A DNA stretch of 64,000 nt from Planctomycetota bacterium (GCA_029552545.1 JAKPDO010000013.1:62001-126000), one strand, 5' to 3'; positions 44,328-53,464 are shown, counted from the first letter of the stretch. Notes: generated by a model not told the origin, from the letters alone. Numbers and translations: made by a program.

Positions 44328-44356
44328 TTGACAAAGAAAAGGGTGTTTTATAAGAT
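44328..44356 (+). promoter_or_regulatory. Sigma-70 promoter for the HExxH membrane protein
   Basis: TTGACA (44328-44333), a 17-bp spacer and TAAGAT (44351-44356). An overlapping TATAAG gives a 15-bp spacing. Confidence 0.45.
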
Positions 44357-44520
44357 GACGCCCCAGAAAGAGGCAAGGAGAGATGTCTGCCGACCTTCTG
44401 AAGTAAGCACAATCTGTTTGAGGAAGGTGTTGAACAGCGGGGAATATTCAGTACTAGGCATCCGGATTTGTTATTGGCAAGCGTTCTCCATTTGCTCTTG
44501 GAGAAGAAGGGGAATTTCTT

Positions 44521-45888
44521 GTGCACGAAGAGAAGGCAAGATATCGAATTCTCAAAGCCGGATTCCTTCTGCTTGCGGCGTTGTTTGCGGCGACAAATAT
44601 CGCCAAGTTTCTCCATGAAATCGGGCATGCTCTCGGCGCCTGGAGCACCGGCGGCATCGTGCGCGGACTTGTCATTCATCCTTTTTCCTGGTCTTATGCG
44701 CTCGCCGTTTCTCCTCGTGATGATGTAACAATCTGGGCCGGTTCTATTCTGGGCTGTCTTTTCGGGATTCTGATTACTTTTTCTGTGTTCAAATGGCGCA
44801 GCGGCCGTCTTCTGATTCCTCTGCTGGTTGGTCCTGTCACCTGCCTTTGCAACGGGAGTTATCTGGTGCTGGGAAGTGTGTTTCATCTGCCCGGGGACGG
44901 TTCCGTTTTGGCGGCCCGATATGCACCCGCAGGTGTTGTGGCTGCCGTCGGGCTGCTGATGCTTTGTGCGGGAATGCTGTTGGCGTTCCTGATTATCCCG
45001 GAACTCGGGTTTGGTGCGGCCGACGGCATTGCCCATCGAACAGCGGTTTTGGCCATGGGGATTCTTCCCTATGAATTGGTGATTCTCGGGGTGCAGTATT
45101 TTGGGCATCGGGAAGGGATTCGGTTTTGGCTGTTTTCTGCGGCGGCTGCCGGCACCGGACTGCTGGTTTTTGCCGGCTTGTCTTTTTGGCTTCAGCAAAG
45201 ACTGTCCGGGCTCAGGAACCGGCCGCCTGCCAGAATCAGCCGGCGTGCGGTGCTGGCCCATCAGGGAATCGCCGTTTTTCTGCTGGCTGTTCTGCTGATG
45301 CAGCTGGGATATAAAAAAGAAGAGGATTTGTTCGGTTTGCAGACGAAGCGTCCCGAAGGGTTTCCGGAAGAGCTGGTGCCGCCGGACTGGGCGGAGGAGG
45401 TCCGCTATGGAGGGGCCCCTGCTTATTTGCTTTGTTATGTATGTCCCGAACAAGACCATCCGTTTGAACAGGTTCAGGGCTTCATTCATACTCATCTGCA
45501 GAATCACGGCTATCAGAAACTTCGCTATCTTCTCCGCGATCCCAATCAGGTTCTTTCGGATGAGTGGAACTGCCGGACCATACAGGGAGATCAAACAGCT
45601 CCCCCGTATGTACAGGTATGTATGTTCTCTGAGCAGTGGCTCAGACTGGACGATTTAAACCCCCGCTGCGTCCATGTCGGCTTTACGAAATTGATATATC
45701 CGGAGGAAAGTGAATCTCCAAGAGTGTTGGTATCCCTTATAGGCTGTGAAGCGGACTGGCCGGTTGTCCGTGATTACCTGAAGCAGTGTGAAGAACTGTA
45801 CGGGGAGGAAGGAAGACAGGAAGACAAGTGGTCAGGTGATCAAGGGGGTAGGGCTGGAGAGGAATTAAGAATGAAGAATGAAAAGTGA
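44521..45888 (+). CDS. Multi-pass membrane protein with HExxH motif (possible M50-like peptidase)
   Basis: 455 residues. An early helix carries LHEIGHALGAW, a HExxH zinc-protease motif as in site-2 proteases. Several more hydrophobic segments cover residues about 75-245. A second conserved-looking patch is ELGFGAADGIAHRTAVLAMG. The C-terminal soluble half (from about 260) has no known motif. The last 20 or so residues (EEGRQEDKW...MKNEK) are encoded by repeat-like, low-complexity DNA and look like a run-on extension. Start is GTG 44521 with AAGAAGGGG upstream. A canonical second M50 motif (NxxPxxxLDG) is not seen, so peptidase activity is uncertain. Confidence 0.6.
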   Translation: MHEEKARYRILKAGFLLLAALFAATNIAKFLHEIGHALGAWSTGGIVRGLVIHPFSWSYALAVSPRDDVTIWAGSILGCLFGILITFSVFKWRSGRLLIPLLVGPVTCLCNGSYLVLGSVFHLPGDGSVLAARYAPAGVVAAVGLLMLCAGMLLAFLIIPELGFGAADGIAHRTAVLAMGILPYELVILGVQYFGHREGIRFWLFSAAAAGTGLLVFAGLSFWLQQRLSGLRNRPPARISRRAVLAHQGIAVFLLAVLLMQLGYKKEEDLFGLQTKRPEGFPEELVPPDWAEEVRYGGAPAYLLCYVCPEQDHPFEQVQGFIHTHLQNHGYQKLRYLLRDPNQVLSDEWNCRTIQGDQTAPPYVQVCMFSEQWLRLDDLNPRCVHVGFTKLIYPEESESPRVLVSLIGCEADWPVVRDYLKQCEELYGEEGRQEDKWSGDQGGRAGEELRMKNEK

Positions 45889-45940
45889 AGAATTAAAAAT
45901 GAAGAGAACTCGGTCGGTATTCAGCATCCAGAAACCGGAT
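45863..45940 (+). repeat. Purine-rich low-complexity repeat at end of HExxH gene
   Basis: AATTAAGAATGAAGAATG-type runs followed by TATTCAGCATCCAGAAACC. It overlaps the 3' codons of the gene ending at 45888 and resembles the upstream stretch at 44171-44241 and about 44445-44470. The remaining sequence to 46076 shows no gene. Confidence 0.5.
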
Positions 45941-46076
45941 TTCTGCTGTAGGGAAGAAGGGAAAAAGGAGAGAGAAAAAATCGGGAAAAATTTTGTTGCG
46001 AAAGGGTCCTGGGGAGGGCATAATGTTTCATTTAATTTGCTGAGGGGAACTTTTACAATTTCAGAGAGGACTTTCG

Positions 46077-46814
46077 ATGGGACCGATTTTAGAGGGCTTA
46101 ATCAAGCTCCAGCGGATCGAAAATCGTCTGCGGGCGGTCAAGACGAAGCTGGCCCGCTGCCGACGGAGCGTGCTCTTTCAGGAAAACCAGCTGCGAACCC
46201 TTCAGAGCGGGCTGGAGGCCAAGCAGGAGGAAATCAAAATGACCCGGATTCAGGCGGACCGTCTGGAACTGGAGCTGAAGGAGCGGGATGCTTATATCAC
46301 CAAGCTCCGTTCTCAATTGAACTTAGCCCGCACCAACAAAGAATATTCCGCTATCCTCACTGAACTGAATACCGCCAAGGCCGATGATGCCAAACTCGAA
46401 AATCAGGTTCTCGAATTGATGAAGAATCTGGAGGCCGACCAGGCGGCGTGTGCGGAGATTCAAAAACAAATTGAAGAGCAGAAGGCCCGGGTAGAGCAGG
46501 TGCGGACGGAGGCGGAAGTGAAAGCCGCGGAGTATCAGAAGGATATTGACGCGATTCAGGCGGAGTGGGATGAAGCGGCTAAGCAGATTCCGGCGGAGGT
46601 TTTGAATCTGTTTGTCCGCGTGGCCGAGACGTATGACGGGGAGGCGATGGCCGCGATTGAAAAGTCGGATGAGCATTCGACTTCCTACAGCTGCGGGGGG
46701 TGCTTTATGGGGCTGCCGGCGGAGATGGTCAATATCCTGACGACCAAGGATGAGATTTTACGCTGTACGAACTGCACGCGAATCCTCTATCTGAAAGAAA
46801 GCGGTTCGGATTAG
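46077..46814 (+). CDS. Coiled-coil zinc-ribbon protein (COG1579-like)
   Basis: 245 residues. A long coiled coil (about residues 8-165, heptad-rich LEAKQEEIKMTRIQADRLEL) is followed by a C4 zinc ribbon with CGGC and CTNC near the C-terminus (SCGGCFMGLP...LRCTNC). This is the layout of COG1579/DUF-type proteins (CT398/Hp0958-like), some of which act in flagellar or RpoN-dependent gene control; Hp0958 stabilises RpoN in Helicobacter. Flagellar and sigma-54 genes lie further downstream, so this is suggestive only. Shine-Dalgarno GAGAGGA precedes the ATG. Confidence 0.82.
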   Translation: MGPILEGLIKLQRIENRLRAVKTKLARCRRSVLFQENQLRTLQSGLEAKQEEIKMTRIQADRLELELKERDAYITKLRSQLNLARTNKEYSAILTELNTAKADDAKLENQVLELMKNLEADQAACAEIQKQIEEQKARVEQVRTEAEVKAAEYQKDIDAIQAEWDEAAKQIPAEVLNLFVRVAETYDGEAMAAIEKSDEHSTSYSCGGCFMGLPAEMVNILTTKDEILRCTNCTRILYLKESGSD

Positions 46815-46828
46815 CCGCTTTTTTTGTT
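46798..46828 (+). terminator. Terminator overlapping the stop of the zinc-ribbon gene
   Basis: Stem AAAGCGG/CCGCTTT with loop TTCGGATTAG, followed by seven T. The stop codon lies in the loop. Confidence 0.65.
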
Positions 46829-46843
46829 TTAAAGGATGTGCAG

Positions 46844-47914
46844 ATGGGGTGTTCCGGAAGTGAAATGAAGGTACATCTTTATACAGACGGGGGCAGTCGG
46901 GGCAATCCGGGTCCGGGAGCGGGGGCGTATCTTCTTCAGACTCCGGCAGGCGAACTGATTGAAAGCCGGGCGATTTATCAGCGGGAAACGACGAATAACA
47001 TTGCGGAGTACACGGCGGTCCTGGAGGGGCTGCGGGCGGCTCAGAAGCGGGGGGCGAAGGAGCTTGTGCTCTTCAGCGACAGCGAACTGCTCATTCGGCA
47101 GCTCAACGGGCAGTATAAGGTCAAGAGTGAGAATCTCCTGCCGTTGTACGAGGCGTGCCGAAAGCTTCTGGCCGGTTTTGACCGCTGGAAGGCGGAGCAT
47201 ATTCCGAGAGAGAAAAACGCGGGGGCGGATAAACTGGCGAATGAAGCGATGGATTTGCAGCGAGACATTTTCCGTGAGGGCTCGTGGAGGGATATCAAGC
47301 CCATTCGGCTGGGGATTCTGCTGAGCGGAGGCGGTCGGACGATGGTGAATCTGCATCAGGAGATTCAGGCGGGACGTCTGCCGGCCCAGATTGTGCTGGT
47401 GATCAGTTCCCGCTCGACGGTGGCGGGGGTGCAGCGGGCTCGGGAAATCGGGCTGGAGCCGGTGATTATCCGCCGAAAGGATTTTGCGGATATTCATTCG
47501 TTCAGCGAGCGGATTGCGGAGGAGCTGGATAAGGCGAAGGTGGATTTGGCTGTGCAGGCGGGCTGGCTGTGTCTTTGGGAAATTCCCAAGCGGTATGAAA
47601 ACCGGGTGATGAATATTCATCCGGCCCTGCTGCCGAGTTTCGGGGGGCAGGGGATGTGGGGGCATCATGTTCACGAGGCGGTGCTGAAGGCGGGCTGCAA
47701 GGTGAGCGGCTGTACGGTGCATTTCTGCACAAATGACTATGATGCCGGGCCGATTATTGTGCAGCGGTGCTGTCCGGTGCTCGAAGGCGACGATGCAGAT
47801 ACACTCGCCGCCCGGGTTTTCCGGGAGGAATGTATCGCCTATCCGGAGGCAATCCGCTTGTTTGCCGCCGGGCGGCTAACCGTTGAAAACGGCGTTGTTC
47901 ATATCCGCAACTGA
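46844..47914 (+). CDS. Fusion of RNase HI-like domain and phosphoribosylglycinamide formyltransferase (PurN)-like domain
   Basis: 356 residues. The N-terminal half (about 1-140) is an RNase H domain: YTDGGSRGNPGPGAGAY, then NNIAEYTA, then SDSELLIRQLNGQ, then EKNAGADKLANEAMD. Predicted metal ligands are Asp15, Glu55, Asp79 and Asp129. The C-terminal half (about 155-356) is a PurN-like domain with ILLSGGGRTMVNL, NIHPALLPSF (Asn257, His259) and Asp300 in DYDAGPII, the catalytic trio of GAR transformylase. A fusion of R-loop-degrading RNase H to purine formyltransferase is unexpected. Possible starts are ATG 46844 (AAAGGA upstream) and ATG 46865. It could also be an assembly artefact joining two genes, but the reading frame is continuous. 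Confidence 0.85.
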   Translation: MGCSGSEMKVHLYTDGGSRGNPGPGAGAYLLQTPAGELIESRAIYQRETTNNIAEYTAVLEGLRAAQKRGAKELVLFSDSELLIRQLNGQYKVKSENLLPLYEACRKLLAGFDRWKAEHIPREKNAGADKLANEAMDLQRDIFREGSWRDIKPIRLGILLSGGGRTMVNLHQEIQAGRLPAQIVLVISSRSTVAGVQRAREIGLEPVIIRRKDFADIHSFSERIAEELDKAKVDLAVQAGWLCLWEIPKRYENRVMNIHPALLPSFGGQGMWGHHVHEAVLKAGCKVSGCTVHFCTNDYDAGPIIVQRCCPVLEGDDADTLAARVFREECIAYPEAIRLFAAGRLTVENGVVHIRN

Positions 47915-47938
47915 GCGTCCGGGAGCGATGGAATCTTT

Positions 47939-49192
47939 TCAGGAGCCGTATTCACAATCGGGCTGGTCCGGGGTTGTGCAGGACAGCCAGTTTTGAGCCA
48001 GGCAAGCCAGGTCATCCAGATTGACGAGGCAGTCTTTGTTGATGTCGCCGGGTTTGTAGCCCCAGTCTCCGCATTCGAGAGCGAGTGAACCTTTATACAG
48101 CTCGATTTGCTCCCAGGGGCCCATAGACCAGACGATTTGCCGGCCGGAAATGTCTGCCGCCATAATTTGGTCCGGGGCGGAGGTAGTCAGAAGGGTGGAA
48201 ACACTTACGGTACTGCTGAGCAAATAAGCGGCCTTGAGCTGAGAAATCGGCTCGTTCTGGAGTGTGCCGGCGTCGGCTGCAGCGGGGGCTCGGGTCGTGA
48301 CCACCCAAAGGATGATTGGACCGTCAATCTTGGGACCGCTCACCAGGTATTCATCACTGCCGGCTTCCTTCCAGAAGGTCAGGATGTTCCATTCTTCGGT
48401 GTTGCGGTAATTTTTGACAGCGCACAGAAAACTTCGCCAGTTCTGATTTCCTCGGGCGGCAAGGTTGTTTTCGGAGACCTCAATTTTGTCAAAGGTTATC
48501 CCATCCGGCAGCTGGACCGAGACAATCTGGGGCTGAGCGGGATTCGTTAAATCTGCGATTTTTACAAGGGATGGACCCTCTCCATGGGCTTCGTTCCAGA
48601 CAGCGAAGGGGCCGTCGAGCGCTATCGTAGAGATGTAAGCGTCTGAGGGAGCGATGTCAATCAGAAAGTGCTGAGGATTATTTGGCTGGCTGAAGTCAAC
48701 GGCCAAAACCGTATACCGATACTCGTTTTGGGAATCCGGACCGTAATAGACAATCAGATTGTCCGCGATGTCAAAATCGTAGATGTCATTAATCAAAGGG
48801 AGAATTTCCGTGAGAACGGGTGCATTTGGGTTTTGAATGTCTGCGATTTTCAGCAGGAGCGGAGACGGATAACCTTCTGTGAAGGTGTACAGGACAAAGG
48901 GGTCCGAAAAGGCGATTAAGGATGTCCCGAGGACATTGGTGTCAATACTGAACTCCGCAAAAGTTGGATCGTCCAGACGGACTCCGAATAATTGCGGAGT
49001 ACCGGATGGGTCACGATAGTCGAGCCAGACAGTTTTTTGCCCGGAAAGTGCAAATGAATCCGGAGAACCGTAAAGAAGACAATCTTCACTGGTTGTGATT
49101 TGGGCTGTGTTGTTGAGGACCATTCCCGCTGTCGGATGAATGCTGACGGCAATCAGAATGAACCCAAGCAGAATTGACATACTCTTTTTCAT
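47939..49192 (-). CDS. Secreted beta-propeller-like protein with dockerin-type tail
   Basis: 417 residues. A signal peptide (MKKSMSILLGFILIAVSIHP...AG) is followed by a series of repeated blades such as QKTVWLDYRDPSG, FVLYTFTEG, NLIVYYGPDS and QIVWSMGPW, typical of TolB-like beta-propellers. The C-terminus has GDINKDCLVNLDDLACLAQNW and a Cys-rich CTTPDQPDC, the planctomycete type I dockerin-like tail. Probably an outer-surface or extracellular polymer-binding protein; no enzyme motif. Divergent from clpX. Confidence 0.82.
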   Translation of the reverse strand: MKKSMSILLGFILIAVSIHPTAGMVLNNTAQITTSEDCLLYGSPDSFALSGQKTVWLDYRDPSGTPQLFGVRLDDPTFAEFSIDTNVLGTSLIAFSDPFVLYTFTEGYPSPLLLKIADIQNPNAPVLTEILPLINDIYDFDIADNLIVYYGPDSQNEYRYTVLAVDFSQPNNPQHFLIDIAPSDAYISTIALDGPFAVWNEAHGEGPSLVKIADLTNPAQPQIVSVQLPDGITFDKIEVSENNLAARGNQNWRSFLCAVKNYRNTEEWNILTFWKEAGSDEYLVSGPKIDGPIILWVVTTRAPAAADAGTLQNEPISQLKAAYLLSSTVSVSTLLTTSAPDQIMAADISGRQIVWSMGPWEQIELYKGSLALECGDWGYKPGDINKDCLVNLDDLACLAQNWLSCTTPDQPDCEYGS

Positions 49193-49316
49193 AAAGGTTC
49201 CCTCCTAAAAAATCTTTCTTTTTTTGTGTGCCGAACTGTGTGTCGAACTTCGCGGGTGAACTCACTTGGCAGAAACGCTGACAGCTTCGAGTGTTGAAAG
49301 ACTCCTTACATTTCAA

Positions 49317-49345
49317 AAGATACTGCGAAAGGAGGGGAAAGTCAA
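49317..49345 (-). promoter_or_regulatory. Sigma-70 promoter for the secreted propeller protein
   Basis: On the minus strand: TTGACT (49345-49340), a 17-bp spacer and TATCTT (49322-49317), about 120 bp before the ATG. Confidence 0.45.
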
Positions 49346-49367
49346 TATTTTTGAAAAGAAATCAAGA

Positions 49368-49396
49368 TTGCCTATTTTGGATTTAAGGGGTAGAAT
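49368..49396 (+). promoter_or_regulatory. Sigma-70 promoter for clpX
   Basis: TTGCCT (49368-49373), a 17-bp spacer and TAGAAT (49391-49396). Leader of about 40 bases before ATG 49444. Confidence 0.5.
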
Positions 49397-49443
49397 AATT
49401 GCAATTGTTAAGAATCGAGAAAACCGGTAAAACGGAGTCGATA

Positions 49444-50712
49444 ATGGCCAAGACAAACAATTCGGGGAAACCCCGGGAGATGTGCAGTTTTTGCGGGCGA
49501 AGCAAGCATCCGATGGATGCTTTTGTAGCGGGTCCAGGCGGGGTGTATATTTGCGCAGATTGTGTAGAACTTTGCTACAACATTGTTCGGCAGGAAAAGA
49601 GGCGGCAGAGCTCGTCTTCGGAACTCATCCGGGATGTACCAAAACCGCGGGAGATTAAGGAATTCCTCGATCAATATGTGATTGGGCAGGAAAAGGCCAA
49701 AAAGGCCCTTTCGGTGGCGGTTCACAATCATTACAAACGTCTGCTGCATACAGACAGCCGGGATGAGGATGTGGAGATTGATAAGTCGAACATCCTTTTG
49801 ATTGGTCCGACGGGGTCTGGAAAGACCCTGCTGGCCAGGACGCTGGCTCGGGTTCTGAATGTGCCGTTTGCGATTTGTGATGCGACGACCGTGACGGAGG
49901 CGGGGTATGTAGGCGAGGATGTGGAAAACTTTCTGCTGCGTCTTCTTCAGTCGGCGGATTTTGATATTGAGGCGGCCCAGCGGGGGATTGTGTATGTCGA
50001 TGAAATCGACAAAATCGGCAAAACGACACAAAATATATCGATTACCCGCGATGTTTCGGGAGAGGGGGTTCAGCAGGCCCTGCTGAAAATGCTCGAAGGC
50101 ACGATAGCGAATGTTCCGCCGCAGGGGGGGCGGAAACATCCGGAGCAGGCCTATATTCAGGTGGATACCACGCATATCCTCTTCATCTGCGGCGGGACTT
50201 TTGTAGGGCTGGACAACATCATTAAGAAGCGTCTGGGGAAAAAACTGATTGGTTTCAGCTCAGAATATGAGGAGAAACACGACAAGAAAGCGGATTATTC
50301 GGAGATTATTTCTCAGGTAACTCCGGAAGATATTATCGAATTTGGAATGATTCCGGAGTTTGTGGGGAGACTTCCGATTATTGCCACGCTTACGGCGCTG
50401 GATGAAGAGGCCCTTGTGGATATTCTGACCAAGCCGAAGAATGCGCTGGTTAAGCAGTACCAGAAGCTTTTTGAGATGGAGAATGCGGAGCTGCGTTTTA
50501 CGGATGAGGCTCTTCGGCTTTTGGCCAAAAAGGCGATGCAGCGGGATACGGGGGCGAGGGCATTGCGGGCTATTGTGGAGGATTTGATGCTGGATTTGAT
50601 GTATCGCCTGCCGGAAGAACCGAAGCCGGGCCGGTATGTGGTGACGCCGGAGGTGGTTGAGGGGAAGGTGGATTTGTTTGCGGCTGCCCGGCAGAAACGG
50701 GAGTCTGCTTAA
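49444..50712 (+). CDS. clpX: ATP-dependent Clp protease ATP-binding subunit ClpX
   Basis: 422 residues. Unfolds tagged substrates and feeds them to ClpP. The N-terminal zinc-binding domain is CSFCGRS and CADCVELC. Walker [13 protein letters not shown] and Walker [11 protein letters not shown] follow. The IGF-like loop appears as [11 protein letters not shown], and the pore loop as [11 protein letters not shown]. The C-terminal domain includes [20 protein letters not shown]. Length is normal. The start at 49444 has GGAG upstream. clpP is not adjacent in this window. Confidence 0.95.
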   Translation: MAKTNNSGKPREMCSFCGRSKHPMDAFVAGPGGVYICADCVELCYNIVRQEKRRQSSSSELIRDVPKPREIKEFLDQYVIGQEKAKKALSVAVHNHYKRLLHTDSRDEDVEIDKSNILLIGPTGSGKTLLARTLARVLNVPFAICDATTVTEAGYVGEDVENFLLRLLQSADFDIEAAQRGIVYVDEIDKIGKTTQNISITRDVSGEGVQQALLKMLEGTIANVPPQGGRKHPEQAYIQVDTTHILFICGGTFVGLDNIIKKRLGKKLIGFSSEYEEKHDKKADYSEIISQVTPEDIIEFGMIPEFVGRLPIIATLTALDEEALVDILTKPKNALVKQYQKLFEMENAELRFTDEALRLLAKKAMQRDTGARALRAIVEDLMLDLMYRLPEEPKPGRYVVTPEVVEGKVDLFAAARQKRESA

Positions 50713-50772
50713 TGATTCCGGCTGAACGAGCGTTCCGGTAGAGAAGGCAGAAGCAACAAGCAGGAACAATAG

Positions 50773-50804
50773 GAATCTCGACTTAATGTCGAGATTCTTT
50801 TTTT
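50773..50804 (+). terminator. Rho-independent terminator after clpX
   Basis: A perfect 10-bp stem GAATCTCGAC/GTCGAGATTC with a 5-base loop and seven T following. Confidence 0.9.
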
Positions 50805-50821
50805 GTATGGAAAACAGACAG

Positions 50822-50846
50822 CCCGTAGGCGGATGACGGGTTTTTT
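50822..50846 (+). terminator. Second hairpin with T tract downstream of clpX
   Basis: CCCGT/ACGGG stem, 9-base loop and six T. Likely a back-up terminator insulating the flagellar promoter. Confidence 0.5.
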
Positions 50847-50861
50847 GATTCGGCGGGTTCG

Positions 50862-50900
50862 ATTTTTCACTTAAAAACCTCATTTTTCACTCAAAAACCC
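50862..50900 (+). repeat. Two tandem 19-bp repeats, candidate upstream activator sites
   Basis: ATTTTTCACTTAAAAACCT (50862-50880) and ATTTTTCACTCAAAAACCC (50882-50900), 17 of 19 identical and 20 bp apart (two helical turns). They lie just upstream of the sigma-54 promoter. Confidence 0.55.
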
Positions 50901-50914
50901 TCTTTTTGCTTAGA

Positions 50915-50930
50915 TGGCACGTCTCTTGCT
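50915..50930 (+). promoter_or_regulatory. Sigma-54 promoter of the flagellar operon
   Basis: TGGCACGTCTCTTGCT gives a consensus -24 element (TGGCAC, 50915-50920) and -12 element (TTGCT, 50926-50930), with exactly 10 bases between GG and GC. A start site near 50941 gives a leader of about 55 bases. Confidence 0.8.
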
Positions 50931-50995
50931 CTTTTGAAAAGCAGTGTATTGTGCGCTTATGGTGCATATACAGGACTTTTGATGTAGGGAATTAG

Positions 50996-53464
50996 ATGTC
51001 GGAAAAGAACGGTTCCAAAAAGACACCTTATGAGCTGTTTGCCAGTCCGATTTCTGCGGAGGCAAGGGAGCAGGAGCTTTTTGCAGGAAAACCTCCGCGC
51101 AGAGAGAGTGCCGGCTCGGTTGTTCCGCCTGCAAGTACCGTTCTGCCGGCGGAGGTTTCCGCAAAATCTTCCGGGCATCAATGGTTTTGGATTTTATTTT
51201 TGCTGATTTTGAACTCGCTGATGGTTGGAGGAGTCGTTTGCTATTTGCTGTTTGTGCGGGAGAAACAGACTTCGCTGCCGCAGACGCCTGCAGAAGCGAA
51301 GGATTCTTTTGAGAAAGATGATGCGGCGCTGCCGCCGCTGCCGAAGGGCCAGGAGGGTTCGATTGACCCGTCTGTGCTGATGCGGAGCATTCATTTGAGT
51401 TCTCTGACACGGCAGACACTGGATGATTCGGTTTCCCTTCGTTCAGCGGAAGCTCTTTATCGTGCAAAAGATTATTTTAAGGCCTCTTATGTCTTCGGGC
51501 GTCTCCGAGAGAATCTGATGAAGAACAATCCGGCGGATGCCTGTCTGGACGATTATCTGTCGCTGAAAATGGCGCTTTGTCTGCAAAAAACTCAGGAACA
51601 GGAGACGCTGACGGCGCTGTTTGGACAGGCGGTTGAAAGCCGCTCGCCGGTGGTTCGGGCACTGGCTTATTATTATTTGTGTTTTCTTCAGATGCACAAT
51701 CGGCAGTTTCTGGAAGCCCGAAAAAGTGCCTATCGCGCCCTGTCGCTGATGTCTGCTTTTGATGCGACGATGCCGGCGACGGCGGAGTCCGACTGTTATT
51801 TTGCGGCGGCGGAGGCACTAATGAGGGCCGTTTTGAAACTGGGCAGCGAATCCGAGATTCTTCCGGGACCGCTGTGGACGGATACGCTGCCGATTGCCGA
51901 GGTGCCGCTCGAGGAGCCGGAGACGCTGAAAGCGTTTTTGATGCGGGGATTTGAAGAGATTAATGAAGGGGCGGTCGGGCCGAAAATTGTTTATCGACCC
52001 GGGGCGGAGACAGGGTCGCAGTGGACGGCTGTTTGTCTGAAGAGTCCGCTGGAAGAGGTTTTGTGGAAGTATGGTTCAGCTGCGGGGGTCGATCTGGAAT
52101 GGAATGTTTCGGATGCGGCTGCTCGACAGCGGCCGGTTACGCTGTATCTTCCGTCCACCGCAGGGACGTATTTGGCCGAGCTTGCGGCCGGGAGTGCAGG
52201 GCTTTTGTGGTCTTTTGACGGGGCATCCGGCCGTTTGTATGACCCGGAAACCTATTCGAATTTTGAAGAGCACAAGGCCGTTTTGCTGTCGGAAACCATT
52301 GCAATTTGGCAGCGTTTTCTCCTGCGGTACCGCGGGGAGCATCGGGCTGCAAATGCACATTATGCGCTGGGGGTTTTGTATACGATGCAGGGGCAAACAG
52401 CCACGGCCCTCGGAGAATTTAAGTTGGTCAGTTCGAGGCATCCGCATCATCCTCTGGCTCCGTATGCGCTGGCCTATTCGAGCCGATTGAGGACGGATTT
52501 GGGTGATTTTGAAGGAGCGAGAGCTGATTTGAATGATTTGGTTGTGCAGTATCCGGAAAACCGGGCTGCCGATGAGGCCTGGCTGTATTTGGCGGAGGCC
52601 TCCGCGAAGAAGGGATTATATGAAGCAGCCCAACGGCTTTTTGAAAAGGTATATCGTCTGAATTTTTCCGCCTCCGTTCGGTATCGGGCGGCTTATGGGC
52701 TTGGGCTGTGTGCGTATGAAAGCGGAGATTATGAGCAGGCCCAGCGCTGGCTGAATGAAGCGCTGGAGCTGATGGAGCAGGAAAAGAATACCCAGGGAGC
52801 CGGTTCCGTCCTTCATCTGCTCGGCAGGGTTTGTCTGAAGCGGAGAGATTATGATACGGCCTGTCAGATTCTGAAGGCGGCGTTGAATCAGGTTCTGACG
52901 GCGGAGGAGATTTTTCAGGTGAAAACGGAGCTGATCGAGGCCAAGATTGCCCAGCGCCGATATGTGGAAGCACTTGAAATGCTGGAGGAAATCTCCGAAT
53001 CGCGGCTGAGTCAGAAGGAAGTGTGCGATTTTATGCTGCTTCGGAGCCGAATTTTGCGGGAGATGGACCTGGCCGACTCCGCCGCTTCTTTGCTGCGGAG
53101 AAAACGGGAGTTTATAGCAGATGCCGGCCAGCGTGCCCGCCTGGGGGTGGAGCTGGCCCGCTGTTATCTTCAGAGCGGGGATTGGACGGCGGCGGAAAAG
53201 GAATTGACGGATGCCCTCTATGACCTGGAAGGCCGTTCGGAGATGAAAGAGGCGATGTTTTTGCTGGCGGAAACGGCTTATCAGAGGGGTCGTTTGGCAA
53301 TGGCGGAGGATTTATGCCGTCAGCTTTTGACGCTGGAGGAAACGGAATTTCCGATGCGTCAGCAGATTTTCGCTCTGTTGGGCCGTATTTATGAAGGGCA
53401 GAAGCGGCTTGCGGATGCGGCCCTTGCGTATGGGGGGATTGTTCCGGAGGGAAGCGGCCGATGA
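50996..53464 (+). CDS. Membrane-anchored TPR protein (flagellar operon)
   Basis: 822 residues. An N-terminal cytoplasmic segment of about 60 residues is followed by one transmembrane helix (WFWILFLLILNSLMVGGVVCYLL) and a large extracytoplasmic part. From about residue 480 there are repeated TPR-like helices (NAHYALGVLYTMQGQTATAL, DEAWLYLAEASAKKGLYEAAQ, GLCAYESGDYEQAQRW). It heads the sigma-54-driven operon containing fliL, fliM, fliN, flhA and fliA, so a flagellar scaffold or motor-associated role is plausible. No known flagellar family was recognised. Its stop overlaps the next start (ATGA). Confidence 0.75.
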   Translation: MSEKNGSKKTPYELFASPISAEAREQELFAGKPPRRESAGSVVPPASTVLPAEVSAKSSGHQWFWILFLLILNSLMVGGVVCYLLFVREKQTSLPQTPAEAKDSFEKDDAALPPLPKGQEGSIDPSVLMRSIHLSSLTRQTLDDSVSLRSAEALYRAKDYFKASYVFGRLRENLMKNNPADACLDDYLSLKMALCLQKTQEQETLTALFGQAVESRSPVVRALAYYYLCFLQMHNRQFLEARKSAYRALSLMSAFDATMPATAESDCYFAAAEALMRAVLKLGSESEILPGPLWTDTLPIAEVPLEEPETLKAFLMRGFEEINEGAVGPKIVYRPGAETGSQWTAVCLKSPLEEVLWKYGSAAGVDLEWNVSDAAARQRPVTLYLPSTAGTYLAELAAGSAGLLWSFDGASGRLYDPETYSNFEEHKAVLLSETIAIWQRFLLRYRGEHRAANAHYALGVLYTMQGQTATALGEFKLVSSRHPHHPLAPYALAYSSRLRTDLGDFEGARADLNDLVVQYPENRAADEAWLYLAEASAKKGLYEAAQRLFEKVYRLNFSASVRYRAAYGLGLCAYESGDYEQAQRWLNEALELMEQEKNTQGAGSVLHLLGRVCLKRRDYDTACQILKAALNQVLTAEEIFQVKTELIEAKIAQRRYVEALEMLEEISESRLSQKEVCDFMLLRSRILREMDLADSAASLLRRKREFIADAGQRARLGVELARCYLQSGDWTAAEKELTDALYDLEGRSEMKEAMFLLAETAYQRGRLAMAEDLCRQLLTLEETEFPMRQQIFALLGRIYEGQKRLADAALAYGGIVPEGSGR

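Larger units (their letters stand above)
43967..44520. other. 554-bp non-coding region rich in short repeats
   Basis: No gene seen. It contains a 10-base periodic repeat (44141-44170), a purine-rich AAGAATGAAGAA-type stretch (44171-44205), CCAG-rich repeats (44206-44241), and the promoter of the HExxH protein with a leader of about 160 bases. Confidence 0.6.
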
